Shown piece by piece: positions 1-14,400 of a stretch of 64,000 nucleotides of DNA; position 1 is the first letter of the stretch, and the number at the start of each line of letters is the position of its first letter. A program made the position numbers and the translations under genes. The notes under the pieces were generated by a model, which did no database searches, was not told the origin of the DNA, and saw only the letters and a list, made by a program, of their open reading frames with translations. The stretch is from Paramacrobiotus metropolitanus (taxonomy: Eukaryota; Tardigrada; Eutardigrada; Parachela; Macrobiotidae), in NCBI RefSeq assembly GCF_019649055.1, contig NW_026570239.1, positions 744,001 through 808,000 of the forward strand, given 5' to 3'.

Positions 1-3000
1 TCAAACTTTCAGCCAACCAGCAAATATTGTTTTACCTTCTCTCCAGATGATTACCTTGAATGATAAGACAAAACTACCGCTTTCAGAAGAAAAATGGGTC
101 TTTTCCAACAAAAAAAAATTTTGTATTCACCTTGCCAAATTGTCATCCGTATGTCAATTTGTCAAAAGTCATTCAAACTGGCAGCCAACTAGACATGTTC
201 GTCTGGCTTCCCTTCTAGATGATTACCCTAAATCCTTCAGAAAAAACTAGTGATTCGGAAGAAGATTCAGAATGACTCAATAAGCAGAAGGCAATTTTTG
301 CAGATTTTGCGAAAAATCCGGATGTATGGAAACCATTGGTGTAATCATTGGTGTTTTCCGAACATCAGTAAAAAACGACTGTCACTCTAAATAGATAAAT
401 GCTAGAGCTAGAAGAAAAGTCATTTATTACAAAAAAGGAAATTTTGTTTCTACCTTGTCAATTTGTCCTCTGTATGTCAATTTGTCGAAAGTTTTTCAAA
501 CTTTCAGCCAACCAGCAATTATTGTTTGACCTTCTCTCCAGATGATTACCTTGAATCGTAAGACAAAACTACCGCCTCCAGAAGAAAAATGGGTCTTTCC
601 AACAAAAAAAATTTTGTATTCACCTTGCCAAATTGTCATCCGTATGTCAATTTGTCAAAAGTCATTCAAACTGGCAGCCAACTAGGCATGTTCGTCTGGC
701 TTCCCTTCTAGATGATTACTCCAAATCCTTCCGAAAAACTACTGCTTCGGAAGAAAAATCAGCTTGTCTCGATAAGCAAAAGCGATGTTTGCAGATCTTG
801 CGAAACATCCGGATGTATGGAAATCATTGGTGTAATCATTGGTGTTTTCCGAACATCAGTAAAAAACGACTGTCACTCTAAATAGATAATCGCTAGAGCT
901 AGAAGAAAAGTCATTTTTACAAAAAGGAAATTTTGTTTCTACCTTGTCAATTTGTCCTCCGTATGTCAATTTCTCGAAAGTTTTTCAAACTTTCAGCCAA
1001 CCAGCAAATATTGTTTTACCTTCTCTCCAGATGATTACCTTGAATGATAAGACAAAACTACCGCTTTCAGAAGAAAAATGGGTCTTTTCCAACAAAAAAA
1101 ATTTTGTATTCACCTTGCCAAATTGTCATCCGTATGTCAATTTGTCAAAAGTCATTCAAACTGGCAGCCAACTAGACATGTTCGTCTGGCTTCCCTTCTA
1201 GATGATTACCCTAAATCCTTCAGAAAAAACTAGTGATTCGGAAGAAGATTCAGAATGACTCAATAAGCAGAAGGCAATTTTTGCTGATTTTGCGAAAAAT
1301 CCGGATGTATGGAAACCATTGGTGTAATCATTGGTGTTTTCCGAACATCAGTAAAAAACGACTGTCACTCTAAATAGATAATTGCTAGAGCTAGAAGAAA
1401 AGTCATTTATTACAAAAAAGGAAATTTTGTTTCTACCTTGTCAATTTGTCCTCTGTATGTCAATTTGTCGAAAGTTTTTCAAACTTTCAGCCAACCAGCA
1501 ATTATTGTTTGACCTTCTCTCCAGATAATTACCTTGAATCGTAAGACAAAACTACCGCCTCCAGAAGAAAAATGGGTCTTTCCAACAAAAAAAAATTTTG
1601 TATTCACCTTGCCAAATTGTCATCCGTATGTCAATTTGTCAAAAGTCATTCAAACTGGCAGCCAACCAGGCATGTTCGTCTGGCTTCCCTTCTAGATGAT
1701 TACTCCAAATCCTTCCGAAAAAACTACTGCTTCGGAAGAAAAATCAGCTTGTCTCGATAAGCAAAAAGCGATTTTTGCAGATCTTGCGAAACATCCGGAT
1801 GTATGGAAATCATTGGTGTAATCATTGGTGTTTTCCGAACATCAGTAAAAAACGACTGTCACTCTAAATAAAGAATTGCTAGAGCTAGAAGAAAAGTCAT
1901 TTATTACAAAAAAGGAAATTTTGTTTCTACCTTGTCAATTTGTCCTCTGTATGTCAATTTGTCGAAAGTTTTTCAAACTTTCAGCCAACCAGCAATTATT
2001 GTTTGACCTTCTCTCCAGATGACTACCTTGAATCGTAAGACAAAACTACCGCCTCCAGAAGAAAAATGGGTCATTTCCAACAAAAAAACATTTTGTATTC
2101 ACCTTGCCAAATTGTCATCCGTATGTCAATTTGTCAAAAGTCATTCAAACTGGCAGCCAACTAGACATGTTCGTCTGGCTTCCCTTCTAGATGATTACCC
2201 TAAATCCTTCAGAAAAAACTAGTGATTCGGAAGAAGATTCAGAATGACTCAATAAGCAGAAGGCAATTTTTGCAGATTTTGCGAAACATCCGGATGTATG
2301 GAAATCATTGGTGTAATCATTGGTGTTTTCCGAACATCAGTAAAAAACGACTGTCACTCTAAATAGATAATTGCTAGAGCTAGAAGAAAAGTCATTTATT
2401 ACAAAAAAGGAAATTTTGTTTCTACCTTGTCAATTTGTCCTCCGTATGTCAATTTCTCGAAAGTTTTTCAAACTTTCAGCCAACCAGCAAATATTGTTTT
2501 ACCTTCTCTCAGATGACTACCTTGAATGATAAGACAAAACTACCGCCTTCAGAATAAAAATGGGTCTTTTCCAACAAAAAAAAATTTTGTATTCACCTTG
2601 CCTAATTGTCATCCGTATGTCAATTTGTCAAAAGTCATTCAAACTGGCAGCAAACTAGACATGTTCGTCTGGCTTCCCTTCTAGATGATTACCCTAAATC
2701 CTTCAGAAAAACTACTGCTTCGGAAGAAGATTCAGCTTGTCTCAATAAGCAGAAGGCAATTTTTGCAGATTTTGCGAAACATCCGGATGTATGGAAATCA
2801 TTGGTGTAATCATTGGTGTTTTCCGAACATCAGTAAAAAACGACTGTCACTCTAAATAGATAATTGCAAGAGCTAGAAGAAAAGTCATTTATTACAAACA
2901 AGGAAATTTTGTTTCTACCTTGTCAATTTGTCCTCTGTATGTCAATTTGTCGAAAGTTTTTCAAACTTTCAGCCAACCAGCAATTATTGTTTGACCTTCT

Positions 3001-4485
3001 CTCCAGATGAATACCTTGAATCGTAAGACAAAACTACCGCCTTCAGAAGAAAAATGGGTCATTTCCAACAAAAAAAAATTTGTATTCACCTTGCCAAATT
3101 GTCATCCGTATGTCAATTTGTCAAAAGTCATTCAAACTGGCAGCCAACTAGGCATGTTCGTCTGGCTTTCCTTCTAGCTGATTACTCTAAATCCTTCCGA
3201 AAAAACTACTGCTTCGGAAGAAGATTCAGATTGACTCAATAAGCAGAAGGCAATTTTTGCAGATTTTGCGAAACATCCGGATGTATGGAAATCATTGGTG
3301 TAATCATTGGTGTTTTCCGAACATCAGTAAAAAACGACTGTCACTCTAAATAGATAATTGCTAGAGCTAGAAGAAAAGTCATATATTACAAAAAAGGAAA
3401 TTTTGTTTCTACCTTGTCAATTTGTCCTCCGTATGTCAATTTGTCGAAAGTTTTTCAAACTTTCAGCCAACCAGCAATTATTGTTTGACCTTCTCTCCAG
3501 ATGATTACCTTGAATCATAAGACAAAACTACCGCCTTTAGAAGAAAAACTGGTCATTTCCAACAAAAAAAAATTTTGTATTCACCTTGCCAAATTGTCAT
3601 CCGTATGTCAATTTGTCAAAAGTCAGTCAAACATGCAGCCAACTAGACATGTTCGTCTGGCTTCCCTACTAGATGATTACTCTAAATCCTTCAGAAAAAA
3701 CTAGTGATTCGGAAGACGAATCAGCTTGACTCAATAAGCAGAAGGCAATTTTTGGAGATTTTGCGAAACATCCGGATGCTCTTATATCGTTGGTGTTTTC
3801 CGAACATCAGTAAAAAACGACTGTCATTCTAAATAGATACCTGCTAGAACTAGAAGAAAAGTCATTTGTAACAAAAAAGGAAATTTTGTTTCTACCTTGT
3901 CAATTTGTCCTCCGTATGTCAATTTGTCGAAAGTTTTTGAAACTGGCAGCCAACCAGCAATTATTGTTTGACCTTCTCTCCAGATGATTACCTTGAATCA
4001 TAAGACAAAACTACCGCTTCAGAAGAAAAATCGGTAATTTCCAACAAAAAAAACAAAACTTTGTATCCACCTTGTCAATTTTTCATCCGTATGTCATACT
4101 GTCCAAAATTTTTCAACCTGGGAGCCAACCAGGTATTATCGTTTGACTTCCTTTTTAGATGATTACTCTTAATCTTTCAGGCAAAACTACCGCTTAACAA
4201 GAAAAATCAGCCTGTATCGATAAGCAGAAGGCGATTGTTGGTGAATTTGCGAAACTTCCGGATGTTTGAAATTATTGTTGTAATCATCCGTATTTTCCGA
4301 ACATCAGAAAAAAAACAACTCTCACTCTAAATAGAGACCTGTCAGAGCCAGAAAAATAGTCATTCCCAACAAAAGACAAAATTTTGTATAACTCTTGTCA
4401 GTTTGTCCTCCGTATGTCAATTTGTCAAAAGTCTTTCAATCTGGCAGCAAACCTGGCATTATGGTTTGACCTTCTCTCTAGATGA
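1..4485 (+). repeat. Satellite array, first copy
   Basis: About nine head-to-tail units of roughly 485-495 bases. Each unit is a dimer: a long monomer of about 310 bases, with boundary near ACCTTGCCAAATTGTC, and a short one of about 171 bases, with boundary near ACCTTGTCAATTTGTC. The short monomer looks like the long one with an internal deletion of about 140 bases. Recurrent short reading frames of about 60-95 codons cross the units, but indels break them and I do not consider them genes. Near the right edge (about 3900-4480) the monomers are more diverged and no longer strictly dimeric, as expected of an old array margin. Confidence 0.9.
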
Positions 4486-5290
4486 TTAGCCAAACAATAG
4501 TGCGTGGTTGGCTGCCAGTTTGAAAGACTTTTGACAAAATTGACATACGGATTACAAATGGAGAAGGTAGATACAAAATTTCGTTTTTTGTTGGCAATGA
4601 CTATTTCTCCAGCTCTGAGTTTTTTTTAGAGTGACATCCGTTTCTTTCCTGATGTTCGGAAAACGCGACTGATTACAACAATGATTTCCAAACATCCGGA
4701 TGTTTCGCAAAATTTACAAGAATGGCATTCTGCGTAATGAGACAGGCTGATTGTTTTTCTGAGGCAGTAGTTTTGTCTGGAGGATTTAGAGTAGTCATCT
4801 GGTGAGGAAGCAAAACGATAATTCCTGGTTGACTGCCAGTTTGAAAAACTTTCGACAAATTGACATACGGATGACAAATTGACAAGGTGGATACAAAATT
4901 TGGTTTTTGTTGGGAATGACTGTTTTTTCAGTTCTGACAGGTTACTATTTATATTGACAGTGTTTTCTTTCCTGACATTCGGAAACGCGAATAATTACAA
5001 CAGTGATTTCCAAACATCAGGGTGTTTCGCAAAATCTGCAACAATCGCCTTCTTCTTAATGAGACAGGCTGATTTTTCTTTTGAAGCAGTAGTTTTGTCT
5101 GAAGGATTTAGAGTAATCATTTAGAGATGAAGCCAATCGATAATTGCTCATTGGCTGTTAGTTTGAAAAATTTCTGTCAAATTGATATACGGACGACATA
5201 TCGACAAGGTAGATAGAAAATTTCTGCTTTTGTTGGGAATGACTGATTTTTCTTCTGAAGCGGTAGTTATGCCTAACTGATTTAAGGTAT
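4486..5290 (-). repeat. Inverted satellite monomers, first copy
   Basis: The satellite switches orientation at about 4490. Two to three long-type monomers follow on the minus strand and are diverged from those to the left. The region around the switch is an imperfect palindrome of satellite DNA that could form a large hairpin. The block fades into unique sequence near 5290. Confidence 0.85.
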
Positions 5291-6287
5291 TCAGATTCGT
5301 TTTTTGTGCCTAATCGTCTAGCCCACCGATAAAACGCATTTGAATGAATTTTTCTGACTGTGAAGCTTCAAAACATACTATCAAAGTTGGATCCAAAATA
5401 ATGAACCGACGGAATGTACTAATCTAGCTCAAAGTCTTGTAATCTGGAACAGTATATTCTTTTGTGCAATTAAAGCACCGTGAGATCACGAATTGAATAG
5501 CTATTCCTGTTCTTCCTTTTACAAATCCTGGCGGTTAAAACGTTAGACCTACAATTTGTTATGTTGTAGTTCCGATAACGAACACCAGCCGTTACTTGAT
5601 TAACAAGTTTCTTGTAAAACTTGTAGAATTTCTTATACTGTTTTCAGTTCATACGCTTATGATTTGATTTGCGAGATAGAACGTAATGACTACTGAACTC
5701 ACGAAAACTTCCTAACTGGTGCCTTTCTTGAGTAAGAATTGACCGATTTAACTTTTCTTCTGAGCAGAATAGAATCAAATAAAACCTGTGAAGCGGTCGT
5801 CCATTAAGCCTGCGAAATAATTACAAACCCACGCCGAATTCAAAGGCTGCCCGGAGTAGATCCCATCCAAAACTTTTACGTAAAATTTTAAAAACAGTAA
5901 CACTGGGTCACTATATAATTTGAAATTCGGTAACGACCAATATAAAGAGTTTTGCCACCGTCCAAAGCTGCTTCACGAGAAGTGCTCCTAGAGTAACGAA
6001 AATGGGGCTAAATTAGGTTGAGCTGCCGAGCCAACATTTATTTACGTATACTGCAAGAAAATTTATTCAGCATAAATACTCCTCATTGAAATGGGCGTGC
6101 ACAACACATTCATACCGTAGCTACAAAATGATTTCGTGCATGAATCCATTGGCAGCAACCCTAACAGAATACAGAGCAAGAAAACAAAGCTGCCATTGTT
6201 GATTAGCCAGACGTCATTTCCGGGTTCCACATTGTTGTTTATTTAGATATGATTTTCATATTACCCAAACGTTCAACTTTATCCGGC
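5291..6287. other. Gene-free stretch, first copy
   Basis: Unique AT-rich sequence between the satellite and the last exon of the minus-strand F-box gene. No supported coding region or RNA gene is seen. It matches 15656-16707 closely. Confidence 0.6.
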
Positions 6288-8205
6288 TCAGCCGTCCTTC
6301 GAAAAGAACGCCGCTATATCAATCGTCGCTGATCGCCCTCGCATATTCAAGTTGAGTACCCATAACGTCAGCGTGGACAAAGTCGTAAGGTCTAAACTGC
6401 GCAGCTCTTCTTCCGTCCAACTGGACTTCCCACGGTAGCGGTTCGTCAGACGAGGATCACTGCACTGGTTGTTCAGTAGAATCTGGAAAAATTATGATGA
6501 GATTATCATCAATCAACAGTTTGGGTTTAGTGAGCCCCCCCAAATTAAACGAAATCCTACCGTTTTAATGGCGGCACAAATGCCGGATGATTCGTTAACC
6601 TGCGCTTCCTCCGCAATCCACCGTTGCAACCCGGACATATCCAGCGGCGTTCCCATTAACGCCCGCTCCAGTACTTCATACAAATTCATCTGCATCCTCC
6701 AATGTACCGCGGATGATGGTGGCGTCATTGGTCAAAATCTTCTGAATATATTCGCCGCCGATACCACAGAAGCGACAATTACGCCAGACAATGCGCTCCA
6801 CGGCGGCTGCCGCGTCGACACAAGACTGGGCCAATAGTTGTACCTCCGTGCGAAGGCGGATATCACCCAGATCCCAGCGGCAGCGGTTGGCCAACACCTG
6901 TGAAGCAACGGAGGTACACAAGGCTGAATATTGGAAAGAGTTTCTTACGTACGAATATGTATAGGTCCTCTACTCTGTATAATTATGGACTATGCGAAGT
7001 ATTAGTGAATGTACTCGTAAACAGAAAATCTGAAAAATTTTTGATCAGTGAGAAAAAAAAATCTTTCTTTTGGTATGCAATTTAGTGTTTATAAAACATA
7101 ATGCACGTGGAAAACGCGCCTCTGGTTGCAAAATACAACAGATGAGAAAAAACCGTGCCGATTGCTAATTAAATAAAGATTGTAACGCACACCGGCACCG
7201 ACGGATTTACCTGTAGCTTCCGCAAGCGGTTACCGCGCTGTTCGTACACGGCACGTATTAAGCGCAAGCAATCGCCGAGATCCTGAGTCATAGAACCATG
7301 TCTGGCGTCGACAACGACGACCCACTCGGTAGTGACGGTTAAGTACTGAATGATGCACATGCCCACCAGACTTGGCCCATTTTCGCTTTTCCACTTTCAC
7401 TCCACCCCACCTTCACAGTTTGATTCCCAGCCCAGCCCAACTCCGGCTACTCAAATTTTCAGCCCATCTCACCTTTTGGACCTCATCTTCATCCCCATTT
7501 TTTTACAGGCTCAGCGCCGTTAATTTTGCAAGTTTTCCGTATACCATAGAGTTGCCGGGCGAAAAAAATGTTGGTTCCCAAGAAAATATGTTCACTTATT
7601 GTTAAAATCCGCGCGGAGCGCGAAATTTTTGTTTTGGAGCTCGAATGGCGCATTTTTTACATGCTCCTAGCCTGAAAAACAGATGAAAATATAAACATTT
7701 TTTATTTTTATTTGTTTTCTGGATCCCACCCCATCTTTAACAATCCCAGCCCATCTCACCTCATCTGCGGCTCTTTCCCACCTCATCCTCATTTTCACCT
7801 AAAAGGTGAGATGGGCTGGGAAAAATGGGGAAAATTTTCACCTCACCCAAAAGATGGGCCAAGTCTGATGCCCACTGAGTAGGCAGACGTGCCGGGGCTG
7901 TCGAAGTTGAGCGTCAGGTGTTTGCCGTTGTCCTCTCGTTGAATAAGCTCCTTCCACAGCGGACTGACGCGACAGTAGAACGGCCGATCGTTCATGGCCA
8001 AGCAGGACAGAATTTTCCGCATGACTTCTATTGGGAGCGCCGCGGCCATTTGTAAGGTTTCCGGTTCCGGTCCGTTCCGCAAAGACAGGGGATTACTAAC
8101 CGCGGGTTGATTTTTTTTAGGTGGTGTCCAGTGGCCATCGGCCCATTTCCATTTGGTCTGCAGACGCTTGGCCATCTCCGTTTTGGTTTCTTCATTTAGT
8201 CGATC
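6288..8205 (-). pseudogene. F-box family gene, first copy, 5'-truncated and MITE-disrupted
   Basis: Three minus-strand exons are recognisable. The F-box exon runs 8205 to 7211, with WADGHW near its start, an F-box core LPIEVMRKILSCLAMNDR and RVSPLW, and donor CAG|GTAAAT. The CRWDLG exon runs 6897 to 6561, with WRNC motif and donor ACG|GTAGGA. The last exon runs 6482 to 6288, rich in leucine with WTEEELRSLDL. The family's first exon is missing because satellite replaces it at 8417. A 501-base MITE (7367-7867) interrupts the F-box exon, and an extra T near 6688 shifts the third domain. F-box proteins usually link substrates to SCF ubiquitin ligases; that role is inferred from the domain only. 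Confidence 0.75.
7367..7867. mobile_element. hAT-type MITE, 501 bases
   Basis: The element begins CAGACTTGGCCCAT and ends with its exact reverse complement, giving 14-base perfect terminal inverted repeats. It is flanked on both sides by the 8-base direct repeat ATGCCCAC (7359-7366 and 7868-7875). An 8-base target duplication and a CAG start are typical of hAT elements. No transposase is encoded, so it is non-autonomous. The interior is rich in repeated CCCAGCCCATCTCACC-like segments. The duplicate locus at 17760 lacks the element. Confidence 0.92.
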
Positions 8206-8353
8206 CTATTGAGTACAAGGACATCTTTGTTTGTAACTGCCTCCGTTTGATGGAATGGTTCAATAACATTGCGATACCTTGATGGATCGTCTGATATAGA
8301 ACATTGCCCACCCTTTAACCGCAGGAAAGCTTAAAACCAACAAGAAAGAAACG

Positions 8354-8384
8354 CTTCCGGCAGGCAGAAAAAGCCTGCCGGAAG
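8354..8384. other. Perfect 12-base hairpin in intron, first copy
   Basis: CTTCCGGCAGGC and its exact reverse complement GCCTGCCGGAAG are separated by seven bases. The same hairpin occurs at 18256-18287 in the second copy. It lies in the intron upstream of the F-box exon. Function unknown. Confidence 0.7.
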
Positions 8385-8416
8385 TCCGCAAGAAATTTAG
8401 TTGTCGAGATAAGGCG

Positions 8417-11400
8417 CTGTGTTGAATTTGTCCTCTGTATGTCAATTTGTCGAAAGTTTTTCATACTTTCAGCCAACCAGCAATTATTGTTTGACCTTCT
8501 CTCCAGATGACTACCTTGAATCGAATCGTAAGACAAAACTACCGCCTCCAGAAGAAAAATGGGTCATTTCAACAAAAAAACATTTTGTATTCACCTTGCC
8601 AAATTGTCATCCGTATGTCAATTTGTCAAAAGTCATTCAAACTGGCAGCCAACTAGACATGTTCGTCTGGCTTCCTTCTAGATGATTACCCTAAATCCTT
8701 CAGAAAAAACTAGTGATTCGGAAGAAGATTCAGAATGACTCAATAAGCAGAAGGCAATTTTGCAGATTTTGCGAAACATCCGGATGTATGGAAATCATTG
8801 GTGTAATCATTGGTGTTTTCCGAACATCAGTTAAAAACGACTGTCACTCTAAATAGATAATTGCTAGAGCTAGAAGAAAAGTCATTTATTACAAAAAAGG
8901 AAATTTTGTTTCTACCTTGTCAATTTGTCCTCTGTATGTCAATTTGTCGAAAGTTTTTCAAACTTTCAGCCAACCAGCAATTATTGTTTGACCTTCTCTC
9001 CAGATGATTACCTTGAATCGTAAGACAAAACTACCGCCTCCAGAAGAAAAATGGGTCTTTCCAACAAAAAAAATTTTGTATTCACCTTGCCAAATTGTCA
9101 TCCGTATGTCAATTTGTCAAAAGTCATTCAAACTGGCAGCCAACTAGGCATGTTCGTCTGGCTTCCCTTCTAGATGATTACTCTAAATCCTTCCGAAAAA
9201 CTACTGCTTCGGAAGAAAATCAGCTTGTCTCGATAAGCAAAAGCGATTTTTGCAGATCTTGCGAAACATCCGGATGTATGGAAATCATTGGTGTAATCAT
9301 TGGTGTTTTCCGAACATCAGTAAAAAACGACTGTCACTCTAAATAGATAATCGCTAGAGCTAGAAGAAAAGTCATTTATTACAAAAGGAAATTTTGTTTC
9401 TACCTTGTCAATTTGTCCTCCGTATGTCAATTTCTCGAAAGTTTTTCAAACTTTCAGCCAACCAGCAAATATTGTTTTACCTTCTCTCCAGATGATTACC
9501 TTGAATGATAAGACAAAACTACCGCTTTCAGAAGAAAAATGGGTCTTTTCCAACAAAAAAAATTTTGTATTCACCTTGCCTAATTGTCATCCGTATGTCA
9601 ATTTGTCAAAAGTCATTCAAACTGGCAGCCAACTAGACATGTTCGTCTGGCTTCCCTTCTAGATGATTACCCTAAATCCTTCAGAAAAAACTAGTGATTC
9701 GGAAGAAGATTCAGATTGACTCAATAAGCAGAAGGCAATTTTTGCAGATTTTGCGAAACATCCGGATGTATGGAAATCATTGGTGTAATCATTGGTGTTT
9801 TCCGAACATCAGTAAAAAACGACTGTCACTCTAAATAGATAATTGCTAGAGCTAGAAGAAAAGTCATTTATTACAAACAAGGAAATTTTGTTTCTACCTT
9901 GTCAATTTGTCCTCCGTATGTCAATTTGTCGAAAGTTTTTCAAACTTTCAGCCAACCAGCAATTATTGTTTGACCTTCTCTCCAGATGACTACCTTGAAT
10001 CATAAGACAAAACTACCGCCTTTAGAAGAAAAACTGGTCATTTCCAACAAAAAAAAAATTGTGTATTCACCTTGCCAAACTGTCATAAGTATATCAATTT
10101 GTCAAAAGTCATTCAAACTGGCAGCCAACTAGGCATGTTGGTCTGGCTTCCCTTCTAGATGATTACTCTAAATCCTTAAAAAAAAACTACTGCTTCGGGA
10201 GAATAATCAGCTTGTCTCAGTAAGCAGAAGGCGATTATTGCAGATTTTGCGAAACATCCGGATGCTTGGAAATCATTGGTGTTTTCCGAACATCAGTAAA
10301 AAACGACTGTCACTCTAAATAGATAATTGCTAGAGCTAGAAGAAAAGTCATTTATTACAAACAAGGAAATTTTGTTTCTACCTTGTCAATTTGTCCTCCG
10401 TATGTCAATTTGTCGAAAGTTTTTCAAACTTTCAGCCAACCAGCAATTATTGTTTGACCTTCTCTCCAGATTACTACCTTGAATCGTAAGACAAAACTAC
10501 CGCCTCCAGAAGAAAAATGGGTCATTTCCAACAAAAAAAAATTTTGTATTCACCTTGCCAAATTGTCATCCGTATGTCAATTTGTCAAAATCATTCAAAC
10601 TGGCAGCCAACTAGACATGTTCGTCTGGCTTCCCTTCTAGATGATTACCCTAAATCCTTCAGAAAAACTAGTGATTCGGAAGAAGATTCAGATTGACTCA
10701 ATAAGCAGAAGGCAATTTTGCAGATTTTGCGAAACATCCGGATGTATGGAAATCATTGGTGTAATCATTGGTGTTTTCCGAACATCAGTAAAAAACGACT
10801 GTCACTCTAAATAGATAATTGCTAGAGCTAGAAGAAAAGTCATTTATTACAAACAAGGAAATTTTGTTTCTACCTTGTCAATTTGTCCTCCGTATGTCAA
10901 TTTGTCGAAAGTTTTTCAAACTTTCAGCCAACCAGCAATTATTGTTTGACCTTCTCTCCAGATGATTACCTTGAATCATAAGACAAAACTACCGCCTTTA
11001 GAAGAAAAACTGGTCATTTCCAACAAAAAAAAATTGTGTATTCACCTTGCCAAACTGTCATCCGTATATCAATTTGTCAAAAGTCATTCAAACTGGCAGC
11101 CAACTAGGCATGTTGGTCTGGCTTCCCTTCTAGATGATTACTCTAAATCCTTAAAAAAAACTACTGCTTCGGGAGAAAAATCAGCTTGTCTCAGTAAGCA
11201 GAAGGCGATTATTGCAGATTTTGCGAAACATCCGGATGCTTGAAATCATTGGTGTTTTCCGAACATCAGTAAAAAAACGACTGTCACTCTATATAGATAA
11301 TTGCTAGAGCTAGAAGAAAAGTCATTTATTACAAACAAGGAAATTTTGTTTCTACCTTGTCAATTTGTCCTCCGTATGTCAATTTGTCGAAAGTTTTTCA

Positions 11401-14400
11401 AACTTTCAGCCAACCAGCAATTATTGTTTGACCTTCTCTCCAGATTACTACCTTGAATCGTAAGACAAAACTACCGCCTCCAGAAGAAAAATGGGTCATT
11501 TCCAACAAAAAAATTTTGTATTCACCTTGCCAAATTGTCATCCGTATGTCAATTTGTCAAAAGTCATTCAAACTGGCAGCCAACTAGACATGTTCGTCTG
11601 GCTTCCCTTCTAGATGATTACCCTAAATCCTTCAGAAAAAACTAGTGATTCGGAAGAAGATTCAGATTGACTCAATAAGCAGAAGGCAATTTTTGCAGAT
11701 TTTGCGAAACATCCGGATGTATGGAAATCATTGGTGTAATCATTGGTGTTTTCCGAACATCAGTAAAAACGACTGTCACTCTAAATAGATAATTGCTAGA
11801 GCTAGAAGAAAAGTCATTTATTACAAAAAAGAAATTTTGTTTCTACCTTGTCAATTTGTCCTCTGTATGTCAATTTGTCGAAAGTTTTTCAAACTTTCAG
11901 CAATTATTGTTTGACCTTCTCTCCACTTGAATCATAAGACAAAACTACCGCCTGAAGAAAAATGGGTCATTTCTAACAAAAAAATTTTATATTCACCTTG
12001 CCAAATTGTCATCCGTATGTCAATTTGTCAAAAATCATTCAAACTGGCAGCCAACTAGGCATGTTCGTCTGGCTTCCCTTCTAGATGATTACTCTAAATC
12101 CTTCCGAAAAACTACTGCTTCGGAAGAAAAACCAGCTTGTCTCGATAAGCATAAAGGCGATTTTGCAGATCTTGCGAAACATCCGGATGTATGGAAATCA
12201 TTGGTGTAATCATTGGTGTTTTCCGAACATCAGTAAAACGACTGTCACTCTAAATAGATACCTTTTAGAACTAGAAGAGTAATCATTCATAACAAAAAAT
12301 TAAATTTTGTTTCTACCTTGTCAATTTGTCCTCCGTATGTCAATTTGTTAAAAGTCTTACAAACTGGCAGCCAACCAGGAGTTATCGTTTTGTCTCCCAG
12401 ATGATTACCTTGAATCATAAGACAAAACTACCGCCTTCAGAAGAAAAATGGGTCATTTCCAACAAAAAAAATTTTGTATTCACCTTGCCAAATTGTCATC
12501 CGTATATCAATTTGTCAAAATCATTCAAACTGGCAGCCAACTAGGCATGTTCGTCTGGCTTCCCTTCTAGATGATTACCCTAAATCCTTCCGAAAAACTA
12601 GTGATTCGGAAGAAATCAATTGTCTCAATAAGCAGAAGGCGATTTTTGCAGATTTTGCGAAACATCCGGATGTATGGAAATCATTGGTGTAATCATTGGT
12701 GTTTTCCGAACATCAGTAAAAAACGACTGTCACTCTAAGATATTGCTTAGAGCTAGAAGAGTAATCATTCATAACAAAAAAATAAACTTTTGTCTACCTT
12801 GTCAATTTGTCCTCCGTATGTCAATTTGTTAAAAGTTTTACAAACTGGCAGCCAACCAGGAGTTATCGTTTGACCTTGTCTCCAGATGATTACCTTGAAT
12901 CATAAGACAAAACTACCGCCTTTAGAAGAAAAACTGGGTCATTTCCAACAAAAAAAATTTGTATTCACCTTGCCACTGTCATCCGTAAATCAATTTGTCA
13001 AAATCATTCAAACTGGCAGCCAACTAGGCATGTTGGTCTGGCTTCCCTTCTAGATGATTACTCTAAATCCTTAAAAAACTACTGCTTCGGAAGAATAATC
13101 AGCTTGTCCCAATAAGCAAAAGGCGATTTTGCAGATTTTGAAACATCCGGATGCTTGGAAATCATTGGTGTGTATCATTGTTTTCCGAACATCCAGTAAA
13201 AACGACTGTCACTCTAAGTTGATACCTGTTAGAACTAGAAAGTAATCATTCATAACAAAAATGAAATTTTGTTTCTACCTTGTCAATTTGTCCTCCGTAT
13301 GTCAATTTGTCGAATGTTTTTCAAACTTTCAGCCAACCAGCAATTATTGTTTGACCTTCTCTCCAGATGATTAGGTTGAATCATAAGACAAAACTACCGC
13401 CTTCGGACATAAAATGGGTCATTTCCAACAAAAAAAAATTTTGTATTCACCTTGCCAAATTGTCATCCGTATGTCAATTTGTCAAAAGTCATTCAAACTG
13501 GCAGCCAACTAGGCATGTTCGTCTGGCTTCATTTCTAGATGATTACTCTAAATCCTTCCGAAAAACTACTGCTTCGGAAGAAAAACCAGCTTGTCTCAAT
13601 AAGCAAAGGCAATTTTTGCAGATTTTGCAGAAACATCCGGATGTATGGAAATCATTGGTGTAATCATTGGTGTTTTCCGAACATCAGTAAAGAAACGACT
13701 GTCACTCTAAGTTGATACCTGTTAGAGCTAGAAGAGTAATCATTCATAACAAAAAATGAAACTTTTGTCTACCATGTCAATTTGTCCTCCGTATGTCAAT
13801 TTGTCAAAGTCTTACAAACTGGCATCCAACCAGGAGTTATCGTTTGACCTTCTCTCAGATGATACTTGAATCATAAGACAAAACTACCGCCTTCAGAAGA
13901 AAAAATGGGTCATTTCCAACAAAAAATTTTATTCACCTTGCCAAACTGTCATCCGTATATCAATTTGTCAAAAATCATTCAAACTGGCAGCCAACTAGGC
14001 ATGTTCGTCTGGCTTCCTTTCTAGATGATTACTCTAAATCCTTCCGAAAAAACTACTGCTTCGGAAGAAAAATCAGCTTGACTCAATAAGCAAAAGGCGA
14101 TTTTGCAGATTTTGCGAAACATCCGGATGTTTGAAATCATTGGTGTGTCATTGTTGTTTTCCGAACATCAGTAAAAAACGACTGTCACTCTAAGTAGATA
14201 CCTGTTAGAACTAGAAGAGTAATCATTCATAACAAAAAATGAAACTTTTGTCTACCTTGTCAATTTGTCCTCCGTATGTCAATTTGTGAAAGTTTTACAA
14301 ACTGGCAGCCAACCAGGAGTTATCGTTTGACCCTCTCTCCAGATGATTTACTTGAATGATAAGACAAATCTACCGCCTTCTGAAGAAAAAATGGGTCATT

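Noticed and set aside
47-4000. Many similar 60-95 codon frames with SSVCQFVKSHSNWQ in the satellite arrays
   Set aside because: They follow the repeat unit, are broken by indels from unit to unit, and show no start, splice or codon-level conservation.
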